A stretch of 64,000 nucleotides of DNA from UBA8941 sp963780545 (GCA_963780545.1 CAWACK010000025.1:9345-73344), one strand, 5' to 3'; positions 53,765 to 62,858 are shown, counted from the first letter of the stretch. Made by a program: numbers and translations. Notes: generated from the sequence alone by a model not told the origin.

Positions 53765-53925
53765 TGATGAGTACTGATCCTCACGCATCATTTCTTCTCC
53801 ACTCAATGTATAGAGTACGGATGAGACGGTAAAAGCCCAGTTACGCTTCAAATCAAACACTCTCATGCTTTGAGAGTTAATCTTCAATAATTGTATATAG
53901 TTGGTTAATCAACAAAAAAAATGGT

Positions 53926-53961
53926 CGCGCGTTACGCACGCAATCATCAGTTGCGCGCGCG
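53926..53961. repeat. C/G tracts, left edge of TnpB fragment
   Basis: CGCGCG at 53926-53931 and TGCGCGCGCG at 53952-53961; the second touches the TnpB fragment. Confidence 0.8.
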
Positions 53962-54082
53962 TGGCCATTGCTGAAGGCACGAAGAGGACGATTGCCCTTG
54001 AGGATCTGAGGGGTACACGCTCTCTGACCACGGTTAGGAGAAAGCAACGTGGGAGGCACGGTAAGTGGGCGTTCAACCAGCT
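53961..54082 (+). pseudogene. Internal fragment of TnpB
   Basis: 40 codons: VAIAEGTKRTIALEDLRGTR then TVRRKQRGRHGKWAFNQL. This is the RuvC region of IS200/IS605 TnpB (I-x-L-E-D-L-x-G-x-R...W-x-F-x-Q-L) with the catalytic glutamate in LEDL. Nothing before or after belongs to TnpB; both ends are C/G tracts. Confidence 0.85.
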
Positions 54083-54092
54083 CGCGTGCGCG
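54083..54092. repeat. C/G tract, right edge of TnpB fragment
   Basis: CGCGTGCGCG directly after the codon for the Leu of WAFNQL. Confidence 0.8.
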
Positions 54093-54216
54093 ATGTGCCT
54101 CGGTTTTTACTCAAAATAGCTTCAAGATAACTCTGATTTAGCTGTAGAATTATGCAGTAACATTGATTGTGAGAACATATTGAAGATTGTACCTAGTAGG
54201 GTAGCATCATAGCCTA

Positions 54217-54226
54217 TGCGCGCGCT
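54217..54226. repeat. C/G-alternating tract
   Basis: TGCGCGCGCT, intergenic, 44 nt beyond the 3' end of the SnoaL-like gene. Confidence 0.7.
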
Positions 54227-54269
54227 AACAAAAAAGGGGGAGGCATGAACATAGTCTATACAGGGTATA

Positions 54270-54695
54270 TCACTTCTTGGGTACAGCTCCGAGTTGCTGC
54301 ATGAAATCCAGGGTATCATATCTCGACCATTCTTCCACGATCTTGCCACCTGCGAAACGGTCGATCGCAATCCCCCAGAACATCACCTTCTTATTGGTAG
54401 AGGGGACGCCCATAAATTCACCTTTATGCGTGCCCGTCATCGTATAGCGTACAGTTACCTTCTCTCCCTCGGCGACCATGTCATCTAGGGTCCAATGAAT
54501 ATCGGGAAACGCATCATATAGCGCGCTAAAATATTGTTTATACTCCTTGATGCCATAAATATCCTTTTCAGTGCTACTATGAAAGACGACGTTAGTGGCG
54601 AATATCTCGTCTATTTCGGTCATGGTGGCTGCCTTACCCTTGTTCCACTCCTCAAAAGCACGTCTTTCGAGCGCCTTACTTTCTTTTGGTGACAT
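54270..54695 (-). CDS. SnoaL-like (NTF2-fold) polyketide-cyclase family protein
   Basis: 141 residues. EIDEIFATNVVFHSS, GIKEYKQYFSALYDAFPDIH, VAEGEKVTVRYTMTGTHKGE and IVEEWSRYDTLDFMQQLG are the standard steps of the SnoaL/ester-cyclase family. A small alpha+beta barrel with hydrophobic pocket; the reaction is unknown. ATG 54695. Confidence 0.88.
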   Translation of the reverse strand: MSPKESKALERRAFEEWNKGKAATMTEIDEIFATNVVFHSSTEKDIYGIKEYKQYFSALYDAFPDIHWTLDDMVAEGEKVTVRYTMTGTHKGEFMGVPSTNKKVMFWGIAIDRFAGGKIVEEWSRYDTLDFMQQLGAVPKK

Positions 54696-54875
54696 GTTTG
54701 ATCACCATTAAAAAATAGTGTTTGTTCAAGGTTTAACATTTGCCATCTTATTCGTCTGCTGGACTCGCAAGTCATTACGTAGTAAATCGCTGCAACACAC
54801 TCACGCTAGCCGCGATGACCGATACTCCAATCGTCTGTGCGTCAATCATACAATCACTGGGGAAAGATCAAGTGT

Positions 54876-54891
54876 CGCGCGCGCACGCGTG
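54876..54891. repeat. C/G-alternating tract
   Basis: CGCGCGCGCACGCGTG, 16 bp of strictly alternating pyrimidine/purine upstream of the flavodoxin gene. Confidence 0.85.
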
Positions 54892-54956
54892 ATTTTATGA
54901 GAAATTACTTATAGTAAACCTTTGCAAGTAGGTTATGAGTAGGGTTGGTGTAGTCC

Positions 54957-55520
54957 ATGAGGAAGGCTTTGATTGTCTACTTCTCGACGTCGGGCAACAC
55001 CGAGAAGGTAGCATATGCGATCAGGCAGGGGCTGGAGGAGGGGGGTATGCAGGTAGAGGTGAAGAAGCCACATGAGGCCGGAGACGTTGACTACTTCGAC
55101 TACGACCTCGTCTGCATCGGCTCCCCATCGGTGGAGTGGCAGCCAGCCAAGTCGATACTCGACTTCCTCGGCAAGAAGATGATGGAGAGCCGCAGGAAAG
55201 GCAGGTCCCGTCTATCCGCACCCAGGGTCCCAGGTAAGTATGCGCTCACCTTCATCACCTACAGCGGGCCCCACACGGGGTTGGCGGAGGCTGAGCCGGC
55301 TGGTAGGTGTATATCCCAGTTCTTCGAACACATTGGCCTCGAGGTCGTTGAGTGGTATATTCTATGCGAGTTTCACCTGACTCCGGCGATTCTTGAGGTC
55401 AACCCGTATCTGGAGGGTGTGAATACTGGGGGTAGGATGGGTGACATCAGGGGTAAGCCCAGCGCGGAGGATTTGGCGAAGATCAGGGAGGACGCCAGGC
55501 TTCTAGCAGGTAAGATCTGA
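54957..55520 (+). CDS. Flavodoxin-like protein
   Basis: 187 residues. The FMN phosphate loop is FSTSGNTEKVA at residues 9-19; DLVCIGSPSVEWQPAKSI and ALTFITYSGPHTG complete the binding site. Longer than simple flavodoxins, with a C-terminal extension ending LAKIREDARLLAGKI. Possibly an electron donor to the neighbouring methyl-transfer or redox enzymes. TATA-like sequence ACTTATAGTAAA lies about 50 nt upstream. Confidence 0.88.
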   Translation: MRKALIVYFSTSGNTEKVAYAIRQGLEEGGMQVEVKKPHEAGDVDYFDYDLVCIGSPSVEWQPAKSILDFLGKKMMESRRKGRSRLSAPRVPGKYALTFITYSGPHTGLAEAEPAGRCISQFFEHIGLEVVEWYILCEFHLTPAILEVNPYLEGVNTGGRMGDIRGKPSAEDLAKIREDARLLAGKI

Positions 55521-55629
55521 CTTGCAAGGACCAACCCGTTATCTGATCAATGATTTTTTAATTTTTTAAAATAATTTAATTGATTGAACTACACTGATTA
55601 CTTAATTAAAAAAATAAATAATTTTTAGC

Positions 55630-55788
55630 TCATTTTTTTGTCGTTATCGTATACTTAGCTCTAGAGGGTTCTATCGCTTTATCGATTTTCTGAATGAACT
55701 GAGTCAATTGCTCCATAGTTGGCTCCATAAACCACTCAAAGACAAAATTGGGTTCGCCAAGTTTGCTTCCGGATTTACTGATGATATT
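55630..55788 (-). pseudogene. C-terminal coding fragment, unidentified
   Basis: From the tract leftwards the minus strand reads NIISKSGSKLGEPNFVFEWF, MEPTMEQLTQFIQKIDKAIE and PSRAKYTITTKK, stop TGA at 55630-55632. It is clearly protein-coding in style but has no start; the N-terminal part is cut off at 55789. I do not recognise the family. Confidence 0.55.
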
Positions 55789-55798
55789 CGCGCGCGCG
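55789..55798. repeat. C/G tract joining two truncated genes
   Basis: CGCGCGCGCG (extended by AGCGAGCG). Left: the fragment 55630-55788 (minus). Right: a winged-helix gene without its first eight codons (plus). Confidence 0.9.
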
Positions 55799-55802
55799 AG
55801 CG

Positions 55803-56087
55803 AGCGTCGACATACTCAAATCCGCAATGGGAGGTGCAAACAAGACAGCCATCGTGGTGAAGTCGAACCTCAACTTCGGGATAATAAAAGAGTACCTCAA
55901 CGACCTGACGAACTGCGACTTCCTAGCCGTCGACGAGACGGGGAGATTCTACACAACCCCTAAGGGTATGAAGTTCGTCGAGGACTACCTCAACCTAGTT
56001 AAGCCAATAAACGGAAAAAGCACAGACAGCATACACATGGAGAACGGAAACAACACCCAATCGCGGCTAGAGCCCCCAATCGCATAA
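55803..56087 (+). pseudogene. 5'-truncated winged-helix gene
   Basis: Homologous to 38647-38889 from the codon for Ser9 onward (SVDILKSAMGGANKTAIVVK) with few differences, then diverging after the wing into a tail PINGKSTDSIHMENG. Start codon and first eight codons are replaced by the C/G tract. An internal ATG (55827) exists but would delete the first helix. Confidence 0.8.
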
Positions 56088-56112
56088 ACGCGCTCAGCCA
56101 ACAAATGCGCGC
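56088..56112. repeat. Two short C/G-rich tracts
   Basis: ACGCGCT at 56088-56094, directly after the stop codon, and TGCGCGC at 56106-56112. Confidence 0.5.
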
Positions 56113-56160
56113 CCGCTTTAATAATGAACATTTATAAACCAACAAAGTAGAAGGCTCCAG

Positions 56161-56250
56161 ATGTCCAAACATAAGCCCCACAGATGTGTCAAATGCAACG
56201 AACCCCTAGACAACTTCACGGCATACATCCCCGGCAAAGGCGAGGCGTGC
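56161..56250 (+). pseudogene. 5' part of the small zinc-finger gene
   Basis: ATG 56161 opens MSKHKPHRCVKCNEPLDNFT then AYIPGKGEAC, closely matching the protein at 28401. After the third cysteine the sequence enters GCGTGCGCGTACGC and similarity ends, so the second zinc knuckle is incomplete. Confidence 0.8.
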
Positions 56251-56258
56251 GCGTACGC
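56245..56258. repeat. C/G tract at the truncation point of a zinc-finger gene
   Basis: GCGTGCGCGTACGC, 14 bp of alternating purine/pyrimidine, with the palindrome GCGTACGC at its end. Confidence 0.75.
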
Positions 56259-56275
56259 AACATCACCCGCACGTT

Positions 56276-56671
56276 TCAGGGGACTGCGAGCAGCTTAGTT
56301 TCCACGATGCCGAGATCACAGATCACGTGGTCGGTCGTAACGAGGGTTCCCTTGATCCTCTTGGCGGCGGCAATCACGTATGCGTCAGCCAGTGAGATCT
56401 TTCCCCTGTGCTGACACTTAACGCCGCCCGCATCGCGTGTTAATCGCTCGTCGGTGGCCACCGGTGTTATTCCGGAGTTCCTTATGGAGGTGTACCTCAG
56501 ATCCGCGACCTCCCTGCCAAAGACCTCGCAGGTCTTATAGTAGAGCTCCGCGAGGCTCACGTCGCACACGTAGAGATCTGCGTCTGCGTCGTCGATTACT
56601 TCTTTGGCTCGCTTATCCTCGGCGAAGTAGAGGAGTATCGGCCCCGTATCTAGGACGACTTTACTCTTCAG
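56276..56671 (-). CDS. VapC-type PIN-domain toxin
   Basis: 131 residues if started at CTG 56671; no ATG, GTG or TTG lies in frame before the conserved KVVLDTGPILLYFAED. Further PIN acidic residues are in CDVSLAELYYK, ISLADAYVIAAA and LVTTDHVI. It overlaps the AbrB antitoxin by 11 nt. The missing canonical start may mean a CTG start or a small indel. Confidence 0.75.
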   Translation of the reverse strand: MKSKVVLDTGPILLYFAEDKRAKEVIDDADADLYVCDVSLAELYYKTCEVFGREVADLRYTSIRNSGITPVATDERLTRDAGGVKCQHRGKISLADAYVIAAAKRIKGTLVTTDHVICDLGIVETKLLAVP

Positions 56672-56897
56672 AGCCTTCCCTCCGCCTCTCGTCCTCTATT
56701 TCCCTAATCATCCTGTACACCGTCTCCTTCGAATCCCTGTCTGAGCCGAATAGATCCTTGAGTGGGAGCACGGGCACTATCATTACGCCTTCGCTGGTCT
56801 CGATGAATTCTACTCTGGTCCCCTTTTTTAGTCGATATTTTCTTCGAATCTCGGCCGGGATGGTTACGGTGCCCTTCTCGGTTACGGTATAACTCAT
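56661..56897 (-). CDS. AbrB/SpoVT-type antitoxin
   Basis: 78 residues. SYTVTEKGTVTIPAEIRRKY is the swapped-hairpin AbrB DNA-binding domain; the C-terminal helix (VYRMIREIEDERRREGSEE) binds the toxin. Overlaps the PIN gene. Confidence 0.9.
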   Translation of the reverse strand: MSYTVTEKGTVTIPAEIRRKYRLKKGTRVEFIETSEGVMIVPVLPLKDLFGSDRDSKETVYRMIREIEDERRREGSEE

Positions 56898-56956
56898 CGA
56901 TTCTTTACCATACTTTATGTAAAAGGTATCCTATTTAATCTTTATTTAATACCCAT

Positions 56957-56967
56957 CGCGTGCGCGC
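56957..56967. repeat. C/G-alternating tract
   Basis: CGCGTGCGCGC between the toxin-antitoxin promoter and the surface-protein pseudogene. Confidence 0.7.
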
Positions 56968-57056
56968 CAGAGGCTTGAATTTATCAAATTTAGTTAATAT
57001 TTCAAATTATTCAATGTTTATTATTCTCGATTCCCACACAGACTCGGCAATGGAAA

Positions 57057-59165
57057 ATGAGGGACCGTTTGAGTAAGCGAACGTTTCACATAGTTGTAAG
57101 ACTTGTGATTCTTGGCTTAACAACACAAATTATGTACACCCCAATCATGTATGGTGCCCTCGCAAACCCCGACTCCCCTGTCTCTGGGGCGATAATCGTT
57201 GCAACGGGCCAAGCTGGAAGCGGCTTCAACTTCACGATGCCAAACGGAAATTATGTCATAACTCAGGGTCTGACAAAGGGTATCTACAACGTAAGCACGA
57301 TCGCTGAGGGCTACATCAGCCAGAATGTTGGGGAATCTCTGTAACTGTCGGGGCCGAGACTGGAAACATAAACTTCAACCTTAAACGCTCCGGTGGAATA
57401 TCTGGCAAAGTCACGGATTCTGCCACAGGATCAGGAATAGCAAACGTAACAGTCACCGCCTTCAGCAAAGGCAGGTATGGTTGGTTCGGTTTAACCGACT
57501 CAGGTGGTAACTATAAGATCATCACCAACCTAGAATCTGGTGTATATAACGTCACAGTGTCTCAGCCACAGGATACTTCACGAAGACCATAAGCGGGGTG
57601 AGCGTCACAGCCGGCGTTGAGACCACGGGTGTCTAAATCTCCCTTGGCCGCTCCGCAATAATATCGGGCAAGGTAACGACTCCATCTGGCACGCCGATAC
57701 CAGGCGTGAGCGTCACCGCGATCTCCACGGGTGGGGGCGGCAGCGTGGGTTCCACCAAAACTGGGGTAGATGGTACCTATAGAATTGACAGCGGCCTCGG
57801 TTCAGGAACCTATATGGTGACCGCATTCTGGGACGAGCTTCAACCAAGTTCAAAACGTGGCAGTCACAGCGGGTCAGAGATCGCCTAACGTGAATCTCAC
57901 ATTGAATGTGACGGTTCAGCCAACTGGAGCCATCACGGGAATAATCACAGACACAAACAACAAACCCATAGCCGGAGCAACCATCTCAGCCGGTTCGGGC
58001 CAAGCAACCTCAGGCTCCAACGGCGTGTATAGATCTCAAGCGGGATCCCAACGGGGAGCTACACAGTTTACGTCTCAGCAAGGGATACCAACCACAGAAT
58101 AAGACAGGTGTCTCGGTCACCACGGGGAGCACTACCTCAGGTATCAACTTTAAGCTAACAAAGATCCCAGCTACGCAGTCTGGAAGAATATCGGGCACTG
58201 TGATGGGTGAAGATAACCCACTGACTAGCAAACAGCCCAGCAGCATCACCTGCATCGCGGGGCAGACCAGCATCAATGTCGGGGATACACTCTCAGTCTC
58301 GGGAGGGATCACCCCACAGGTAGCTGGGGCATCCGTGAACATAGAGTACAAAACGGGCTCAACCGACGTCACTAGGACAGCGACGACTGGAAGCGACGGA
58401 AAATACAGTGATAGCTATTCCCCGACGGCAGCTGGGTCATGGACGGTACAGGCCTCATGGGCGGGTGACGCTCAGCACGTCGGTGCAAGCAGCGTAGCAG
58501 CATCATTCACCGTGAATCAGCCTTTGACCACGGGTGGAGTCAAGATCACGGTCGTTGACAACATGGGTAGGCTGATCGTTGGAGCGAGTGTATCATCAAC
58601 AAGTACACCGAGCGGACAAGGCTCCTAAGCGGAGTATCAGGGTCAGATGGCACTATAACATTTAACAGAGATGACTCCTGGCTCCTACACATTCGGAGCC
58701 ACAATCGCCGGCTACGTGACGAACTCTGGAACAATAAGCGTTAGTGCCGGAGCCACAGCAATCGCTATCGATTACTCTTCAGGCCCAGTCCACCGCCACA
58801 ACCGGTGGAATCAAGGTCACTGGTGCTGATAGCAGCGGTAAACCGATCGTTGGCGCGACTGTGTCGTCGACGAGTACACCAAGCGGGCAAGCCGCTCTAA
58901 GAGGGGTCTCCGGGTCAGATGGATCCATCACATTCACAGGCGTCGCAGTGGGCAGCTACACCCTCCAGGCGAGCATGAGTGGATATGTTACCAACTCTGG
59001 ACGGCCAGCGTCGTAGCGGGCAACGTAGTCACCTTGTCGATAACGCTTCAGACCCAGTCCACTGGAGGCACATCCGGAGGAGTACCCGGTTACACTTATG
59101 AGGAGATCACAGTGGGTATCGTCCTCGGAGCTGCAGTGATAATCTGGCTCCGGCGAGTGCGCTGA
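57057..59165 (+). pseudogene. Surface protein with CarboxypepD_reg-like repeats, many frameshifts
   Basis: Signal peptide (HIVVRLVILGLTTQIMYTPI) followed by a series of Ig/transthyretin-like carboxypeptidase-regulatory repeats: SPVSGAIIVATGQAGSGFNF, GISGKVTDSATGSGI, GAITGIITDTNNKPIAGATI, a Big-type repeat ITCIAGQTSINVGDTLSVSG, and TGGIKVTGADSSGKPIVGAT. It ends in an anchor VGIVLGAAVIIWLRRVR. About six or seven frame changes occur between 57344 and 59030, so no full-length product can be made as sequenced. The near-identical repeats may also favour assembly or polishing errors. Confidence 0.8.
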
Positions 59166-59264
59166 CTTCACCCTCGATGATTTAATACACCTTCATTGTG
59201 CAGAACTTCTTAACATCGCTAAGGTAGGAGCACACCAGACCCGTTTCACCATTCAATGATTCAG

Positions 59265-59273
59265 GCGCGCGCG
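59265..59273. repeat. C/G-alternating tract
   Basis: GCGCGCGCG, 100 nt after the surface-protein pseudogene. Confidence 0.8.
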
Positions 59274-59363
59274 ACGACTACGCACATGATATGAACTGTA
59301 GATATAGACCAATTCTCCATTTTACTTAAAACACTGGGTAAATCCATATCACTGATTCATATA

Positions 59364-59999
59364 ATGGGCGCGGGAAAGAGATACCCATCTCACGGCATAG
59401 ACGCAGAGTCACGCCGCCGCTTTAGAATTCTGCTGCCATTACTTGCCTTCTCAATCATAACGATCGGAGGATACGCAACGTCGGTAAACGTCATAAAACC
59501 AACAACCCAGACAAAGAGAGGGTATCTAACCTACATCTACTTCGAGACGATATCCGGCCCAGGCAGCGCTCCCCAAGCACGAACACCGCCCAGACTGCGC
59601 CATCTAGCAGCGGCTCCTACCTAATTCCGTGGAACCTCCGTCTATCTCTGGTCACCTCAATTTGCCTCAGGAACATCTATCAGCTCAGGAACCTGGGTTC
59701 TAGGCCTCTGGGCGGACGGCAAAACCAGCGGTTCCATGCAGGTTTCGGTCTACGTGACAAATGGGGCCGGAACGGTGCAGAGTACAATTATAAGCGGCGC
59801 CTCTACGCCAACAATTGGAACATCCGAGACGCAGGTGACAATGAGTTTCTCCGGCGCCTCCGTTACAATTCCAGCTGGAGGCTACATCAACGTGGTCTTG
59901 TTTGCCCCCACGGGCTCCGGGAACTCGCAATCCTACAACATTTACTGGGGGGTGGGGCAGCTGACCAACTTCCAGGTACCAATCACCGTTCTTACTTAG
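59364..59999 (+). pseudogene. Membrane-anchored secreted protein, frameshifted
   Basis: Start MGAGKRYPSHG with helix RILLPLLAFSIITIGGYATS, then TYIYFETISGPGSAP; a shift gives TNTAQTAPSSSGSYL and another gives GTSVYLWSPQFASGTSISSG up to NVVLFAPTGSGNSQSYNIYW and FQVPITVLT. A beta-sandwich surface protein with at least two indels. The final G of its TAG stop is also the first base of a C/G tract. Confidence 0.7.
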
Positions 60000-60006
60000 C
60001 GCGCGC
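59999..60006. repeat. C/G tract overlapping a stop codon
   Basis: GCGCGCGC; its first G is the last base of the preceding TAG. Confidence 0.8.
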
Positions 60007-60117
60007 CAATGATGGATGCTGTGAAGTTATCTATTGGCTCGTTGCATTCACTCGCGTAACTTAAGTGATTTATACTTTCGCCAAAAATACTAATGTAGAT
60101 TATTAGGCGTTTTCAGA

Positions 60118-60270
60118 ATGTCTAATTCTCCCGGTGAGAAGGCTGAGTGGGGCGGTGACTGCCCCTTATGTGGAGCTAAGAAGTCGATTACCGCTGGGGT
60201 CACTACGGAAAATAAATGGAAACTGGTTTTGAAGTGTACCAAATGTAAGTCGATTTTTCCACGCTGGTAG
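60118..60270 (+). CDS. Small zinc-ribbon protein
   Basis: 50 residues: DCPLCGAKKS and KCTKCKSIFPRW form a C-x2-C...C-x2-C zinc ribbon, with polar residues between. ATG 60118, stop TAG 60268-60270. It is a complete but very short gene, probably nucleic-acid binding. A C/G tract starts 4 nt after the stop. Confidence 0.65.
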   Translation: MSNSPGEKAEWGGDCPLCGAKKSITAGVTTENKWKLVLKCTKCKSIFPRW

Positions 60271-60273
60271 GCA

Positions 60274-60282
60274 GCGCGCGTG
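60274..60282. repeat. C/G-alternating tract
   Basis: GCGCGCGTG following the zinc-ribbon gene. Confidence 0.65.
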
Positions 60283-60291
60283 GAAGTGATG

Positions 60292-60498
60292 AGTAGTGGG
60301 GGGTTTCAATCCGGAGAGATTAAGACAGTTCAAGGGCTGACCCTCCAGGAACTCGAGAGTTTACGCAGTGAGGCCAGGGTCACAGAGGAGTGTGCACGAC
60401 ATGAAAGGCAGCTCTGTGAACGGGAGCTCCGATGCAGGACCAGTAACACGCATACGCTCAGTTTCGTCATGTTGGTGAGGAGGTTGGGGTGTCAGTGA
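60292..60498 (+). CDS. Possible helical protein or fragment
   Basis: Plus-strand frame MSSGGFQSGEIKTVQGLTLQ followed by ELESLRSEARVTEECARHER; the charged helical middle is protein-like, while the tail is not. It begins just beyond the C/G tract at 60274-60282. It may be a gene fragment; no family recognised. Confidence 0.3.
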   Translation, partial: SSGGFQSGEIKTVQGLTLQELESLRSEARVTEECARHERQLCERELRCRTSNTHTLSFVMLVRRLGCQ

Positions 60499-60676
60499 TG
60501 GCGCGATGCTGGAATTTAATGGTGGCCTGACGACCCCAATGACCTTCACTATTTAACCATTTAATAGTTCACACCCAAATTCGAGTAATCCAGACGCATG
60601 TCTGCAAAATTCAGGAATTAACAGTCGGCGCTCGTCTACTGATCCCTATGGATGTGCCTCTACGATCCTGCGGAAA

Positions 60677-62019
60677 TTAAGAGCATAACTCGCGCGCAAA
60701 GCTCTCGAACTCCCATTCCAATGAGAACGAACGTAGAAGCGGGTTCTCGATATGCGCCCGCGAGAAGGGAGAGGTCTCCTCGAACCCCCGGTAAACTTTC
60801 TTCAGCGGCACGTGCTGGACGTCGGATCTGAAGTGCTGTGGGCCGAAGAGCTTGAGCCCGGGAGGTGACTCCCACCTCTCCTCCGCCTCGACGCCGATGA
60901 CGGAGACCTTCCTCCCCTGCTCCCACTCGGCGGCCCAGAAGTTGGCGAGTCCCCACCCCGTCTCTGTGTCGATGACGTTTACGCCGTCGGGCTCGTCGCG
61001 TAAGGCTTCCCGTCCAGCCAGGACAGGTGGTTCTCGTTCTTGAACCAGATGCGCATGTCGTGGTCCGAGTAAGCGCTTGTGCCCCTAATCTTGATCGTCC
61101 CAGTCATAAACGAGTACTCCTCGTCGAGCCAGAAGTCGAATACCTCGCCCTCGAACAGCTTGAAGCCTATGGGGCCGAGTGCCTTAAGCGTGGCGTCGAC
61201 TGGGGGTGTGCCCTTCTTTAGCGCCTCTCTGATGCCTCCGCCGACCCTCATAGCTAACGACTCCGAGCCCGGGAAAGCTGACCGCTTCATATCGCTTCCC
61301 TTCACTGCGTGCAGGCCCCTTACAGAGCCGCCCGAGTAGGTGGAGATGCCCTCGACCAGCTCCTCCATCCTCTGGAAGCAGAGCGCCTTCTCAACCACGA
61401 GCAGGTCGCCCATTATCGTGGTCCAGACGGCGGGGGTGCACTGAACGTTTCGAGGTTGAGTCCGCTCTGGGATATCTCCGGCGCGGCCCTGTGGCCAACG
61501 ACGGTAGCGTCGATAAAGGGCTTATCCTTCTTCGCCGTGGCGCAGAGCTGATTAGCGAAGCCGCACGCTACCTCGAACTGTATGTTCGTGTAAGATTCGC
61601 GGCCGACGAGCTGCGCGAGCCTCTTCTCGGTGTTGTCCTGGAAGTCGGCGTCCGGGATCTGGGACCACGTGTTCAGCGGGCACCACTCCCGGTCCGCTTG
61701 CATTATCTGGTCCCTCAGCCTCGCGTTCGCGTCGACCTTGTAGGGTGATTCCCTCGTGAGCTTGTTCCGGGGGTTTGCCACCCACTTCATCTTCATCGGC
61801 GTCTGTACGCCGCCGCCGGTCCCGCAGGCGGAGAACACGACCTCGTCGTCCGGTACCTCATTTCAAATCGATGAACTTGAGCTTGTGTCCCTCATCCAGC
61901 ACCTTCTGAACCATCACCCTGACCTCCTCGAGGGACGGCGCGACGCCTCCGCCCCCTGTTGAGAGGGCGGTGCAGCCAATCTAGTAGTCTAAAACATCCT
62001 CCAGCGTCAAACATCTCAT
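60677..62019 (-). pseudogene. DUF917 family protein with TAG and frameshifts
   Basis: From ATG 62019: MRCLTLEDVLDY, in-frame TAG (61981-61983), IGCTALSTGGGGVAPSLEEV, VLDEGHKLKFIDLK; shift; DEVVFSACGTGGGVQTP and KPFIDATVVGHRAAPEIS; shift near 61413; MGDLLVVEKAL...GTIKIRGTSAYSDHDMRIWF and NENHLSWLDGKPYA; shift near 60985; VIDTETGWGLANF to GPQHF. All parts are DUF917 (hydantoin/amidohydrolase-related) in correct order. The last codons pass through the C/G tract at 60691-60697. Next to AroM, a frequent partner. Confidence 0.82.
60691..60697. repeat. C/G tract at the 3' end of DUF917 gene
   Basis: CGCGCGC within the last codons of the DUF917 frame. Confidence 0.65.
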
Positions 62020-62148
62020 CGGTGTTATCAAGTATCCTCGGCATCAATACTGTATATAAAAATTCTGAGCGATATTATCGACAGCATATTTCAATCTCGT
62101 GGATTCTCCTCGATACAACTCATTTTCGTCGAGGCACCATAAATAATG

Positions 62149-62156
62149 ATATAAAC
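62149..62156 (+). promoter_or_regulatory. TATA box of aroM-like gene
   Basis: ATATAAAC, 25-32 nt before ATG 62181, so the transcript is expected to be leaderless. Confidence 0.6.
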
Positions 62157-62180
62157 CCCTAAACAATCCCTGCATTTAAC

Positions 62181-62849
62181 ATGAAGAAGATTGGCATACT
62201 GACGATAGGACAGTCCCCCAGACCAGACGTCGTGGGGGAGTTCCTGCGGGTCCTCGGCGGCGACTACAAGATCATTGAGAGGGGTGCCCTCGACGACTTC
62301 TCCGTCGAGGATCTGAGGAGCAGGAAGCCGGCGCCCGGGGAGAAAATACTCGTAACAAAACTCAGGGACGGGGAGGAGATCAAGGTAGCGCGTGACCTCG
62401 TCATATCCAACTTACAGAAGGGCATCGACGTCCTCGAGGGGAAGAAGGTGGACCTCATCCTCCTCCTCTGCACTGGCAAGTTCCCCGAGTTCAACTCCAA
62501 GTGCCTCGTAGTCCAGCCCTCCGACATCGTCAGGGGGACGGTCACGGCGTCGCTCAGATGCGGCAAGTTGACGGTAGTCGTCCCAGCTAAGGAGCAGATA
62601 CCGAAGGGCAAGTCGGACGCCTTTGGGAAGGATATCGATGTCTACTATGATTCGGCCTCCCCGTACGGGTCGGTGGATGAGCTCAGGGAGATGGTGGCCA
62701 GGATCTCGAGGGAAAACATGGATCTGGTGTTCCTCGACTGCATGGGCTTCACGCACGAGATGAAGCAGATAGTGAAGGAGACGACGGGGAAACCCGTCAT
62801 CCTATCTAACGCGCTGGTTGCACGCGTCCTGCAGGAGATCGCCGAGTAG
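62181..62849 (+). CDS. AroM family protein
   Basis: 222 residues. KKIGILTIGQSPRPDVV at the start, RGALDDFSVEDL, LVTKLRDGEEIKVARDLVI and LILLLCTGKFPEF are the family segments; the C-terminal VFLDCMGFTHEMKQIVKETT is like Asp/Glu racemase folds. AroM genes often lie beside DUF917 or DUF1177 genes, as here (divergent, 162 nt apart). Reaction unknown. Confidence 0.9.
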   Translation: MKKIGILTIGQSPRPDVVGEFLRVLGGDYKIIERGALDDFSVEDLRSRKPAPGEKILVTKLRDGEEIKVARDLVISNLQKGIDVLEGKKVDLILLLCTGKFPEFNSKCLVVQPSDIVRGTVTASLRCGKLTVVVPAKEQIPKGKSDAFGKDIDVYYDSASPYGSVDELREMVARISRENMDLVFLDCMGFTHEMKQIVKETTGKPVILSNALVARVLQEIAE

Positions 62850-62858
62850 CTGCTTTTT

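Noticed and set aside
54513..54524. TAGCGCGCTA as another C/G tract
   Set aside because: It lies inside the well conserved SnoaL-like coding sequence (FSALYD) and is explained by codons.
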